Source: Streptomyces sp. NBC_00335 (GTDB lineage: Bacteria > Actinomycetota > Actinomycetes > Streptomycetales > Streptomycetaceae). From it: a stretch of DNA of 64,000 nucleotides. Numbering within the stretch: position 1 is the first letter of the stretch; the number at the start of each line of letters is the position of its first letter. Shown piece after piece: positions 34,450 to 42,184 of this stretch. The stretch is from the NCBI RefSeq assembly GCF_036127095.1, contig NZ_CP108006.1, positions 5,943,501 through 6,007,500 on the forward strand, read 5' to 3'. The position numbers and the translations under genes were made by a program. The notes beneath the pieces were generated by a model. That model saw nothing but the letters and a program-made list of their open reading frames with translations, ran no database searches and was not told the DNA's origin.

Positions 34450-36300
34450 ATGCGCTATCAGTACGGCTCCGACGGCGGATCCGTCGTCACCGACTCCGAC
34501 GGCGACATCCAGGTCGCCCGGTCTGGCACCGTGTGGACGGCGAAAGCCGGCGGCTCCCAGATCACCGACATCCTCACCCTCGCCGGCGCCCCGACCGGCG
34601 GCAACGTTGTCACCGACAGCCTCGGCAGGCTCGCATTCCAGGGCCCGGACGATGTCACGGCGACCCTGTGGTGGGACTCGGCGGGCGGTACCCGCTGGGC
34701 AGTCCTGCCCACGGAGACGGACCGCATCGCCCGCCTGCAGGTGGAGACTTACGGCGTCCTCGCCTCCGCGGTCGGCGCACCCGGCGGTGTCGCTGAGCTC
34801 GACGGATCCGGAGATGTCCCGCAGTCCCAGCTCCCGGACCTGTCGGCGTCCTACGTCGCCTACCCGGCGGGCGGCCAGGCCGGCGACACCCTCGTCCGCG
34901 GCTCGGGCAGCAGCGTCTCCTGGGGCAGGCTCACCGCAGGCACCATCGCGCCCTGGGATGCCCTCGAAGACCTGACCGGGCCCCGGTGGATCGCGCACCG
35001 CGGCGGCGCTCTCCTCGCCCCCGAGAACTCCATCGAAGCGATGCGCATGTCGTGCGAGCTGGGCGCCGACGCTATCGAGATCGACGTCTACAAGGTCGTC
35101 GGCGGCGGACTTTTTGTCATGCATGACACGACCGTCGACCGCACCACCAACTTGACGGGCACGCAGGCCACCGCGCTCACCGTCCCCGCGGCACTCCGCG
35201 GCCGGATCGACGCCGGCACCTGGTTCGCAAACACGTGGCCCTCCGACCTGCGGATCCCGCTCTTCGCCGACGTGCTCGCCGAGGTCGGCAACCGGATCCC
35301 GATCATCGTGCACTGCAACAACACCGGCTCCGGCGCGTCGGCGGTCGCCGAGATCCTCCGCCAGGAGATGGAGCAGTCCGTCTGCATCATGGCGTGGACC
35401 GAGGGGGAGCTCGTCGCTGCACGGGCCGCTGGCATCCCCACCGTGCTCCTCGACGCGGACGGGGTCCTGTCCGGGCAGACCTACGCTGGGCTCCTCGCGG
35501 CCGGCACCGGCTACCTCGGCGTCGATGCGTCCTCCGCCACGAACGCCACCATCAACGCGGCTGCTGCGGCCGGCCTGCGCGTCATGGTCTACACCGTGAA
35601 CCGGCGCACCACCTACGCCGCCCTGGCGGGCGGCGGATCCGTGTGGGCCGTCATCTCCGACGACCCCTGGTACGTGCGCGGCACCTCCGCACTCCGCGCC
35701 TCCGACCTCTTTGCGGCTGGCACCTTCCATCACGGTATGCCCGCGATCCCCGACCTGGTCGACTACCGCGGCGCCTTCACCATCGGCTCGCCCAACTGGT
35801 GGGGGCTCGACGCCTCCGGCACCGTGATTCCCGAGATCAACACGAACAGCGGCTTCGGCGCGGTGGGCCACTTCTACCTCGGGCCGCTCGCCAGCAACTT
35901 CACCATGGACTTCGACTACGTCATCGACACCACGGACTACAGCTCGGCATCCCTGCAGGTGTACCTCGGCGTCGGTGACCTCCCCTTCGACGACCAGGGC
36001 ACCGACACCGCCTGCAACGGCTACAACATCCTCGTCCGGCAGTCCGGGACGATCGACGTCTACCGCGTCACGGCCGGCGTACCCACGAGCATCGGCACGG
36101 TGGCGACCGCCGCGATCACGACCGGCACCACGCAGCATCTGCGGATCCAGCTCACGGCCACGCAGATCATCGTGACCCGGACCAATATCGCCCCGACCAA
36201 CTCGGTCACCGTCACCAACTCGACCTACCGGGGCGGCATGTACCCCGCCTTCGGCGTCCGCGACACCAAGACCCGTTGGGCCAACGTCGCCATCACCTAG
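34450..36300 (+). CDS. Tail protein with glycerophosphodiester phosphodiesterase domain
   Basis: 616 residues. Residues 1-175 are a beta-rich, tail-fibre-type N-terminus. Residues about 178-420 form a GDPD TIM barrel: RWIAHRGGALLAPENS with the catalytic HRG, ADAIEIDV for metal binding, and LFVMHDTTVDRTT with the second His. The C-terminal 430-616 has a concanavalin-like beta-sandwich. In phage tails such domains are thought to degrade glycerol-phosphate wall teichoic acid. Actinomycete walls carry such polymers, so host wall penetration is likely. Confidence 0.9.
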   Translation: MRYQYGSDGGSVVTDSDGDIQVARSGTVWTAKAGGSQITDILTLAGAPTGGNVVTDSLGRLAFQGPDDVTATLWWDSAGGTRWAVLPTETDRIARLQVETYGVLASAVGAPGGVAELDGSGDVPQSQLPDLSASYVAYPAGGQAGDTLVRGSGSSVSWGRLTAGTIAPWDALEDLTGPRWIAHRGGALLAPENSIEAMRMSCELGADAIEIDVYKVVGGGLFVMHDTTVDRTTNLTGTQATALTVPAALRGRIDAGTWFANTWPSDLRIPLFADVLAEVGNRIPIIVHCNNTGSGASAVAEILRQEMEQSVCIMAWTEGELVAARAAGIPTVLLDADGVLSGQTYAGLLAAGTGYLGVDASSATNATINAAAAAGLRVMVYTVNRRTTYAALAGGGSVWAVISDDPWYVRGTSALRASDLFAAGTFHHGMPAIPDLVDYRGAFTIGSPNWWGLDASGTVIPEINTNSGFGAVGHFYLGPLASNFTMDFDYVIDTTDYSSASLQVYLGVGDLPFDDQGTDTACNGYNILVRQSGTIDVYRVTAGVPTSIGTVATAAITTGTTQHLRIQLTATQIIVTRTNIAPTNSVTVTNSTYRGGMYPAFGVRDTKTRWANVAIT

Positions 36301-36308
36301 GAGGCCTC

Positions 36309-37220
36309 ATGCCTGAGCTCTGGATGCCCGGCGCCACCCGCCTCGACGTGGGTGACCACGCGCCCACCGACGGCGGGAAGCCCAAGGCCATCGCCCACAT
36401 CACGTGGGACGACAACGGCACCGCCGCCAAGCCCATCGACCTCGTGCCCTACGAGCGGCTCGTCGACTGGTTCGGCCGCAACCCCACGGGCAAGAAGGCC
36501 GCACCCCACATCCTGTGGGACCCGTTCACCGGCCGCATCACCCAGTTCCTGCCCGCCGACTCCCGCTCCAAGAGCCTGGCCGACAGCGCCGGCGGGACAC
36601 GCACGAACCGGGCCGGCAGCATCGTGATCCAGGTGGAGACGCTCTTCTTCCCCTACTGCCGCGTCAACGGCACGACATACGCGCGGCTCGTCGATACGCC
36701 CTGCAAGGGCTGGCAGCAGCTTCTCGCCTGGGTCCGCTCTTGGGGAGTCCCGGACACCTGGCCGATGGGCCGCCCCACCGACTTCACAGCCCGCCGCTCC
36801 GAGAGCGTCTGGGCCAACCAGGGCGGCTGGTACGCCCACGCCCACGTCCCCGAAAACGACCACCAAGACCCGGGCAGCTGGCCCGCGTTCGCAACGTCCG
36901 AGGAGGACGACATGGATGCCACTCAGGCCAAGCAGCTTGCCGAGCTCCACAAGGCGACCGTCCCGTTCATGGGCTGGCAGTACCGGGGTGACGGAGCAGA
37001 CCGCGATGCCTACGGCGACCTCCGCACCGCGGCGGCCTCAGCCGGCGATGCAGCCGCGAAGGCTAGCCAGATCCTGGCGAAGATCGGCACCCCGCAGCCC
37101 GTAGCCCTTACCCCCGAGCAGGTCTCGGCCATCGCCGACAAGCTCGCCGCGTCCCCGACCCTCGCCGAGCAGATCGCCGAGAAGGTCACCGCCAAGCTCG
37201 CCACCCGCCTCCAGTCCTGA
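36309..37220 (+). CDS. Endolysin, N-acetylmuramoyl-L-alanine amidase type
   Basis: 303 residues; ATG after AGGAGG. Residues about 25-195 follow the Amidase_2/PGRP pattern: AIAHITWDD supplies the first His ligand, GSIVIQVETLFF the central strand, and WYAHAHVPENDHQDPG the second His and the acidic ligand. Helical C-terminus (200-300) with repeated EQ-A/EK elements, perhaps oligomerising. It should cleave host peptidoglycan at lysis; the holin-like genes follow. Confidence 0.85.
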   Translation: MPELWMPGATRLDVGDHAPTDGGKPKAIAHITWDDNGTAAKPIDLVPYERLVDWFGRNPTGKKAAPHILWDPFTGRITQFLPADSRSKSLADSAGGTRTNRAGSIVIQVETLFFPYCRVNGTTYARLVDTPCKGWQQLLAWVRSWGVPDTWPMGRPTDFTARRSESVWANQGGWYAHAHVPENDHQDPGSWPAFATSEEDDMDATQAKQLAELHKATVPFMGWQYRGDGADRDAYGDLRTAAASAGDAAAKASQILAKIGTPQPVALTPEQVSAIADKLAASPTLAEQIAEKVTAKLATRLQS

Positions 37221-37230
37221 AAGGGCCACC

Positions 37231-37590
37231 GTGAAGATTTTCAACCGCGAGCCAGCACTCTGGCTCGGCCTCGTCGCCATCGGCGTCAAGCTCCTCGCCG
37301 CGTTCGGCATGAACGTGACCGCAGACCAGCAGGCCGTCATCAACGCCGTCGCCGCAGCCCTCGTCGGCCTCGCGCTCGCCGTCATGGCGCACGATGCTGT
37401 CGGCGCCGCGGTCCTCGGCTTCGCCCAGGCCGCCCTCGCGCTCGCCGTCGGCTTCGGCCTCGACTGGTCCGCGGAGCAGCAGGCCGTCGTCCTCGCTGCT
37501 GCTGCTGCGGTCGTCGCCATGTGGGACCGGACGCAGATCACCGCGCCCGCGCCGGCCGCCGCGGTGGCCCGGCCGCTCTCGGGCGTGTAG
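37231..37590 (+). CDS. Holin-like membrane protein
   Basis: 119 residues from a GTG after AAAGGGCC. Three or four hydrophobic segments (about 8-26, 31-56, 58-78, 83-97) and a Pro/Ala tail. Position directly after the endolysin supports holin function. Confidence 0.75.
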   Translation: MKIFNREPALWLGLVAIGVKLLAAFGMNVTADQQAVINAVAAALVGLALAVMAHDAVGAAVLGFAQAALALAVGFGLDWSAEQQAVVLAAAAAVVAMWDRTQITAPAPAAAVARPLSGV

Positions 37591-38031
37591 GTGCGGCGCC
37601 GTGTGGTCCGGCGGCTCAAGCGTCAGCTGGGCCGCCGCGGCGCCACCCTCACCCCATTCGGGGTGGTCTGGATCCTCTACGGATACAGCATGATCTCCCA
37701 ACCCCAGGCCGCCCTCCGCGGCCTGCCCCTCCTGCTTCAGCGCGTACCGCTGGACGTGTGGGGCTGGGCTTGGATCGTCACGGGGGCCGTGGCGCTCGTG
37801 TATGCGTGGGCCCCGCCGGGCCGTGACGCTGTCGGGTTCGTGTCCTTGGTCGTGGTTGTCGTGCCATGGACTACGGGCTACCTCGCCTCTTGGCTCCTAG
37901 GGGAGTACCCCCGGGGCTGGGTTGCGGCAGCGGTGTGGACGGGCGTAGCCGTCCCAATCATGGTGGCGCTGGGGTGGCCGGAGCCGGCCCAGCCGAAGAG
38001 AGTGGGCCCTCCGTATGAGCATGAATCCTGA
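37591..38031 (+). CDS. Membrane protein of the lysis cassette
   Basis: 146 residues from the GTG that immediately follows the holin stop. Basic N-terminus, then four hydrophobic segments. The C-terminus is soluble. It could be a second holin/antiholin. Confidence 0.7.
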   Translation: MRRRVVRRLKRQLGRRGATLTPFGVVWILYGYSMISQPQAALRGLPLLLQRVPLDVWGWAWIVTGAVALVYAWAPPGRDAVGFVSLVVVVVPWTTGYLASWLLGEYPRGWVAAAVWTGVAVPIMVALGWPEPAQPKRVGPPYEHES

Positions 38032-38371
38032 GACGGTCGCCTCGATCGCGGTAACCGTGGTCACGGGGGTTACGGGGGTCTGGGCTGCCCGTGCCGCGAG
38101 GCGGACTCCACGGCAGGAGAAGCGTGACGACTTCGCTGCCGTCACTGACCGAATGAACGGCGAGATCAGCCGCCAGGGCCTGCGTATCACCGAGCTTGAG
38201 ACCACCACCGGAGTTCAGAACCGGCGCCTCGAGGGCGCCGGCGTCGCCATCGCCTACCTCATCGGCCGAGTCCGCGAACTCCACGGCTACATCCGCTCCG
38301 TCGGCATGGAGCCGCCGACCGCCGAGCCGATCCCCGAGAAGGCGCGCGAGTTCATCCACCACGACGTGTGA
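38015..38371 (+). CDS. Membrane-anchored coiled-coil protein (spanin or holin-like)
   Basis: 118 residues overlapping the previous gene by 17 bp. One N-terminal membrane segment (VASIAVTVVTGVTGVWAA) and a heptad-containing soluble region (about 35-95). The topology resembles Rz-like spanins or small phage membrane proteins of DUF2746 type. Last gene of the late operon. Confidence 0.7.
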   Translation: MSMNPETVASIAVTVVTGVTGVWAARAARRTPRQEKRDDFAAVTDRMNGEISRQGLRITELETTTGVQNRRLEGAGVAIAYLIGRVRELHGYIRSVGMEPPTAEPIPEKAREFIHHDV

Positions 38372-38391
38372 GAGAACTGGAGTGCGAACAG

Positions 38392-38418
38392 CCCCACCGC
38401 TACGGCGGTGGGGCGTTT
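38392..38418 (+). terminator. Strong terminator of the late operon
   Basis: CCCCACCGC and GCGGTGGGG close a TACG tetraloop (the extra-stable C(UACG)G type), followed by CGTTTT. It ends the 29-kb virion operon. Confidence 0.85.
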
Positions 38419-38451
38419 TGCTGTTTCCCTGACTTCTCTGCGACCTGCACT

Positions 38452-38477
38452 GTAAGCTTTTCCACGGAAAGACTTAC
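38452..38477. promoter_or_regulatory. 26-bp inverted repeat before the serine recombinase
   Basis: GTAAG-CT-TTTCC-AC-GGAAA-GA-CTTAC: two nested pairs of 5-bp arms with only the CT/GA spacer breaking symmetry. It lies in the 125-bp gap between the terminator and the recombinase gene. It could be a recombinase binding site or an operator. Confidence 0.45.
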
Positions 38478-38496
38478 GAGTTCTGGGAGTTGACCG

Positions 38497-39204
38497 GTGA
38501 AGCTTGTCGCTTATGTCCGCGTGAGTACGGCCGGACAGGTCTCCGACGGCTACGGCCTCGGTGTGCAGGAGCAGGCCGTCAAAGCGTGGGCCAAGGCCAA
38601 CGGTCACCGCATTCTGAAGCTCATTCGCGAAGAGGGAGTGAGCGGCGCCACGGAAGCCGTGGATCGGCCAGGCCTGTCGGAAGCGTTGCTCGCGATTCGG
38701 GAACGCGAGGTGGAAGGACTTCTCATCCCGCGACTTGACCGGCTCGCTCGAGCCCTCACCGTTCAGGAGGCAACCCTTGCGATCGTCTGGCGAGACGGCG
38801 GTCGCATCTTCGCTACGGACACAGGCGAGATCGTCCGAGACGATCCGGACGACCCCATGCGCACGGCCATGCGTCAGGTCGTGGGTGTGTTCGCCGAACT
38901 CGACCGACGCATGGTCGTCAAGCGGCTCCGCGACGGACGCGCAGCCAAGGGCCTCGCAGGCAAGAAACATGTCGGTGCATACGCCTACGGCACCCACGGC
39001 GTTGGCGAGGGTCGCGAACGCGACGCAGGACTCAATCCTGCCGAGGAAGCGGCCCACGCCCTGATGCTCGGACTTCGCCGAGCGGGAAACTCATACCGCC
39101 AAATCTGTGAGGCGCTCCACGCCGAAGGGCATCGCCCGCGCCGTGCCAAACAGTGGCACCCCATGGTCGTGCGTGCGGTATGCCAGCGCGCCGGCCTCAA
39201 CTAG
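38497..39204 (+). CDS. Small serine recombinase
   Basis: 235 residues from a GTG. The N-terminal resolvase domain is intact: YVRVSTAGQ with S10 as nucleophile, RPGLSEALLAI, and LIPRLDRLARAL with the conserved arginines. After the long E helix comes a short C-terminal region (KGLAGKKHVGAYAYGTHGV, then RRAGNSYRQICEALHAEGHR) like the start of a Recombinase domain with an HTH. It is much shorter than large serine integrases (450 or more residues) and lacks their zinc and coiled-coil parts. Roles could be resolution, inversion or regulation. Confidence 0.85.
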   Translation: MKLVAYVRVSTAGQVSDGYGLGVQEQAVKAWAKANGHRILKLIREEGVSGATEAVDRPGLSEALLAIREREVEGLLIPRLDRLARALTVQEATLAIVWRDGGRIFATDTGEIVRDDPDDPMRTAMRQVVGVFAELDRRMVVKRLRDGRAAKGLAGKKHVGAYAYGTHGVGEGRERDAGLNPAEEAAHALMLGLRRAGNSYRQICEALHAEGHRPRRAKQWHPMVVRAVCQRAGLN

Positions 39205-39226
39205 AGGCCCAGCCCTGAGGAGTGGC

Positions 39227-39670
39227 ATGAAGTACGACACCTCATCACTGCGCAAGGACACTGACGAGGATGACTTCCCCTATGCCGACAGGACGGTGAC
39301 CTTCGTCCATGTCGACGGATCCGGGAAGGTCTGGAGCGACCACACCAAGACAGGCAAGATCGCCATACTGAACGACTGGCGCCCCGACGAACTGCTCGTC
39401 GCCACCTGGACCGGCGCCCGCCGCAGCGACACCTTCAGCGTGAACTTGAAGGCGGCACGCAAGGCCCTCTTGGGAAGCGCCGAACCTCGACGATCGACGA
39501 GCCAGGTGCGCAGGCGCGGACTGGGGCCCCGCCAGATACAGATCATCCAGCAGATGCACGCCGAGCTCGACACCGACGGCAAGCGCAAGTACACAGCTCA
39601 GCAGATCGCCGATGAGTTCGGCGTCAGTCGGCCCACCATCTACCGCCACCTCGAGAAGGAGAAGTCATGA
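39227..39670 (+). CDS. Protein with C-terminal Hin-type HTH
   Basis: 147 residues; ATG after CTGAGGAG. The N-terminal 95 residues are a beta-rich domain I do not recognise. Residues about 97-145 (GLGPRQIQIIQQMH, then YTAQQIADEFGVSRPTIYRH) match the helix-turn-helix normally found at the C-terminus of Hin/resolvase enzymes. It follows the small serine recombinase by 22 bp, so the two may work as a split recombinase/DNA-binding pair. Confidence 0.75.
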   Translation: MKYDTSSLRKDTDEDDFPYADRTVTFVHVDGSGKVWSDHTKTGKIAILNDWRPDELLVATWTGARRSDTFSVNLKAARKALLGSAEPRRSTSQVRRRGLGPRQIQIIQQMHAELDTDGKRKYTAQQIADEFGVSRPTIYRHLEKEKS

Positions 39671-39885
39671 GCGTCGAGGTCTACCTGCACTTTCCCGACG
39701 GCGCCGCCGGCGACGGGGGCGACCGCACGGTGACGCTGGCCGCTCTTCCATGTCGCGGTGACACCATCGAATGGGACGGCGAAGACGGTTACAGCGAGTG
39801 GGTCGTCACCAAGGTCGCGTTCACGGCTCGCCCGGACGTGACGGGAAGCGTCGGCCTGTACCTCTCTCCGGTGCCCAGCGAGTAG
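39667..39885 (+). CDS. Small acidic hypothetical protein
   Basis: 72 residues; ATGA overlap with the HTH gene. Beta-rich (VEVYLHFPDG, WDGEDGYSEWVVTKVAFTA), no known motif. The overlap implies joint expression with the recombinase pair. Confidence 0.65.
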   Translation: MSVEVYLHFPDGAAGDGGDRTVTLAALPCRGDTIEWDGEDGYSEWVVTKVAFTARPDVTGSVGLYLSPVPSE

Positions 39886-39917
39886 TCGAACGTTATGCGT
39901 TACCGAGAGGAGGACCC

Positions 39918-40178
39918 ATGCAAGGAGACCTGACCCAACGCATCTACAGGGCCGCGCACGCTGCCGGGCCGGGAGCCACCCGCGAGGAGGTGGCGCAAGC
40001 CGTGTGCCTCGAGCTGAGCGCCTGGTGCGAGGAGGAGGCTGCGCTCTACGGCGCCAAGCTGACCTCGAGCCGGCGCGGGATCCGAGCGCCCAGCCCTGGC
40101 GATCGGGCTCACCGTGAAGTCATCGAGCAGCTGGCCGACCATCTCGCCCGCGTCGGTGACGCTGCCGCGCCAGCCTGA
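39918..40178 (+). CDS. Small helical hypothetical protein
   Basis: 86 residues; ATG follows AGAGGAGG. Helical with GATREEVAQAVCLELSAWCE and a basic C-terminal half. No family recognised. Confidence 0.65.
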   Translation: MQGDLTQRIYRAAHAAGPGATREEVAQAVCLELSAWCEEEAALYGAKLTSSRRGIRAPSPGDRAHREVIEQLADHLARVGDAAAPA

Positions 40179-40216
40179 CCGCCCTGCCACACTGGAGCCA
40201 CCCCGAAGGAGGCGCC

Positions 40217-40444
40217 ATGCCGTACCGCCCGTACCCGAACGCCCACCGCGCCCTGCGTCAGCTCGACCGGCATCATGTCCCGCAGCCGGTGCCAGCCTCC
40301 GAGCTGACCCTCCGGCTGAGCGAGCAGGCCACGGCGTGCCTGGCCGCAGCCCACGAGGCCCTGCTCCCGTTCAGGAAGATGGTCGAGCGGCTCCAATCTC
40401 AGCCGTACCCGAAGTCCGGCCAGTTCGCGCTGCTTGACTCCTGA
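40217..40444 (+). CDS. Small hypothetical protein
   Basis: 75 residues; ATG follows GAAGGAGG. Basic N-terminus and a helix LRLSEQATACLAAAHEALLP. It is preceded by TGCCACACTGG, a motif that recurs 285 bp later just before the tRNA-like structure. Confidence 0.6.
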   Translation: MPYRPYPNAHRALRQLDRHHVPQPVPASELTLRLSEQATACLAAAHEALLPFRKMVERLQSQPYPKSGQFALLDS

Positions 40445-40480
40445 TCCCTGCCCGCTGTCGGCGCCGCGTGCCACACTGGC

Positions 40481-40600
40481 TCTGCGGTAGCTCAGCGGCC
40501 AGAGCTGCCCAGGGAGTAGGGATCGAGGCCCGCCGCCCGGCAACGGGAGGCAAGTGGCACCCCCTGGGTGCAGGCGCCGGTTCGAGTCCGGCCCGCAGGT
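40481..40600 (+). ncRNA. 120-nt tRNA-like RNA with a branched arm instead of an anticodon arm
   Basis: The tRNA elbow is complete. A 7-bp acceptor (TCTGCGG with CCGCAGG, first pair T-G) is followed by TA, a D-arm GCTC-AGCGGCCA-GAGC with GG in the loop, and a T-arm GCCGG-TTCGAGT-CCGGC directly joined to the acceptor. The anticodon arm is replaced by a 7-bp stem CCCAGGG/CCCTGGG (40508-40514, 40562-40568). That stem encloses 47 nt, including an 8-bp hairpin capped by a GCAA tetraloop (40532-40551). There is no 7-nt anticodon loop and no CCA. It is not a decoding tRNA; a tRNA mimic, regulatory RNA or decayed tRNA is possible. Confidence 0.5.
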
Positions 40601-40620
40601 CGATCGCGACGACCACAGAG

Positions 40621-40645
40621 CCCCCACCTCAGGGTGGGGGTTCTT
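40621..40645. terminator. Hairpin terminator after the tRNA-like RNA
   Basis: CCCCCACC and GGTGGGGG with a TCAG tetraloop, then TTCTT on the plus strand. It ends the rightward transcript and overlaps the stop codon of the convergent minus-strand gene. Confidence 0.7.
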
Positions 40646-40871
40646 CGCTGTCCTCGTAGGCATGCGGCCTCCCGCCCTGCCAGGCGATGGCCGCCGAGTC
40701 ACCAAGGACCATGTCGTCCGGGTCGGGCAGGTCGATGCGCCGCAGGAACTCGATCAGGTCCCGGTCGCTGTAGGCGACGCCGAGGACGGTGTCGACACCG
40801 CCAATCCGGATCACGACCCGCCGGCCACCCGTCGGGGAGATCCGGTGCACGAGGATCGGCGCACGGTCCAT
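40629..40871 (-). CDS. Small hypothetical protein
   Basis: 80 residues, ATG start. A clear alpha/beta pattern (ILVHRISPTGGRRVVIRIGG, SDRDLIEFLRRIDLPDPDDM). Its last codons are made by the terminator hairpin. First of three short leftward genes before the HAD gene. Confidence 0.6.
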   Translation of the reverse strand: MDRAPILVHRISPTGGRRVVIRIGGVDTVLGVAYSDRDLIEFLRRIDLPDPDDMVLGDSAAIAWQGGRPHAYEDSEEPPP

Positions 40872-41009
40872 CTCTCCAGCCTGCGTCGTGCTTGCCGAAC
40901 CGGCATCCCGGGGGCCAGCCCGTTGTCAGTGGCTGGGTCTAGCGTGGACACATCATCCGCGAGCAATCCCTGACCCGCGGGGACCCTGCTGGGCTGCAGG
41001 TGCACGAAA

Positions 41010-41041
41010 CCGCCCCACCGGAACAGCGCCCGGTGGGGCGG
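41010..41041. terminator. Hairpin terminator
   Basis: An 11-bp stem, CCGCCCCACCG with CGGTGGGGCGG, 10-nt loop. It sits downstream of the minus-strand gene at 41049-41300. The interval 40872-41048 shows no credible gene. Confidence 0.6.
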
Positions 41042-41048
41042 AGTGCTG

Positions 41049-41300
41049 TCAGCTGTCGGCTGGCTCCGGATGCAGAGCCGCCTTGACGACCTTCTTCTCC
41101 ACGTCGAACCGATTCAGCCCGTGCACCTTGGCGTGCTCGGTCACCGCTGTATTGAAGGCGGCTGCCGCCTCCAGCCAGGGCGCCCATCGTTCGACCGAGT
41201 ACTCCCCGGCCTGCGCTTCCGCCCGGGCCGCTTCGCTGGCGAGCTTCAGCTCGACCAGCCGTGCTCGACCTGCTGCTTCGTCTACCTGTTCGTCTGCCAC
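41049..41300 (-). CDS. Small helical hypothetical protein
   Basis: 83 residues; entirely helical (ARLVELKLASEAARAEAQAG, WAPWLEAAAAFNTAVTEH). It is a pattern common to small Streptomyces prophage proteins of unknown role. Ends at a strong terminator. Confidence 0.65.
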   Translation of the reverse strand: MADEQVDEAAGRARLVELKLASEAARAEAQAGEYSVERWAPWLEAAAAFNTAVTEHAKVHGLNRFDVEKKVVKAALHPEPADS

Positions 41301-41309
41301 GGCCGGATC

Positions 41310-41474
41310 CTAGGCGGCAGGTCTGACATCAGCCCGGATCGCCGCCGCCCACTCCGCGAGAAGCTCCTCGTACCGGACATCCCCGGCCCGGCCCGCGGCG
41401 ACGAGCGCCCGGATCTCGCGGTTGATCTCCGCGAGAGGGCGCACAGGGCCACGGCCAGGAGGGGTGGGGGACAT
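41310..41474 (-). CDS. Small helical hypothetical protein
   Basis: 54 residues from the ATG at 41474 (an upstream GTG at 41504 would add 10). The helical segment LAEINREIRALVAAGRAGDV and the following YEELLAEWAAAIRADV look coding. It is divergent from the HAD gene and probably co-transcribed with the 83-residue gene 9 bp downstream. Confidence 0.55.
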   Translation of the reverse strand: MSPTPPGRGPVRPLAEINREIRALVAAGRAGDVRYEELLAEWAAAIRADVRPAA

Positions 41475-41521
41475 GCCGCACAGGATATCGGGCTGCACCC
41501 ACACGGCCGTAGGGTGTGGCC

Positions 41522-42184
41522 ATGATTCGAGCTGTCGTTTTCGATGTTGGTGAGTGCCTGGTCGACGAGACCCGCGAGTACGGCACTTGGGCTGACTGGC
41601 TGGGCGTCCCCCGCCACACCTTCGCCGCCATGTTCGGCGCTGTCATCGCCCAGGGCCGCGACTACCGCGAGGTCTTCCAGCCCTTCAAGCCCGGTTTCGA
41701 TCTGACCGCCGAACGGGAGGCGCGCGCCGCCGCCGGCAAGCCCGAGCACTTCGACGAGAGCGACCTGTACCCGGACGTTCGGCCCGCGCTCGCCAAGCTC
41801 CGCGCCGACGGGCTGTGGCTGGCCATCGCCGGCAACCAGACGGTGCGGGCGGGCGGGATCCTCCGCTCACTGTTCACCGAGGACGTCGACCTCATCGGCA
41901 CCTCAGACGACTGGGGCGCCAGCAAGCCCGACATCGCCTTCTTCGAGCGCGTCGCCGACGTCGTCCCCTACTCCAACGACGAGATCCTCTACGTCGGCGA
42001 CCGAGTCGACAACGACCTCCGCCCCGGCCAGCAGGCCGGCATGCACACGGCGCTCATCCGCCGCGGCCCGTGGGCCACCATCCAGTGGGACACCGAAGAA
42101 GCGAAGAAGCTGCCGACGTTCCGCGTCGACAGCCTCCTCGAGCTCCCCGCCCTGATCGCAGAGTTCAATTCGCGAGAGCGCTGA
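41522..42184 (+). CDS. HAD-superfamily hydrolase
   Basis: 220 residues; ATG follows AGGG. Motif I is VVFDVGECLVDE (D at residue about 8; the second Asp is replaced by Gly, a variant seen in some HAD-IA members). Motif III/IV is YVGDRVDNDLRPGQQAGM. Complete in length with a helical cap. Convergent overlap of 20 bp with the XRE regulator. Substrate unknown; it is cargo of the mobile element rather than a phage core gene. Confidence 0.88.
   Translation: MIRAVVFDVGECLVDETREYGTWADWLGVPRHTFAAMFGAVIAQGRDYREVFQPFKPGFDLTAEREARAAAGKPEHFDESDLYPDVRPALAKLRADGLWLAIAGNQTVRAGGILRSLFTEDVDLIGTSDDWGASKPDIAFFERVADVVPYSNDEILYVGDRVDNDLRPGQQAGMHTALIRRGPWATIQWDTEEAKKLPTFRVDSLLELPALIAEFNSRER

Noticed and set aside
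38497-39204. Large serine integrase for the element
   Set aside because: The protein has only 235 residues and lacks the zinc ribbon and coiled coil of large serine integrases. The tRNA half-site points to a tyrosine integrase outside the window.
40501-40580. Group I intron in a tRNA
   Set aside because: The insert between the D-arm and T-arm is under 70 nt and has no P/Q/R/S core, far below the size of known group I introns.
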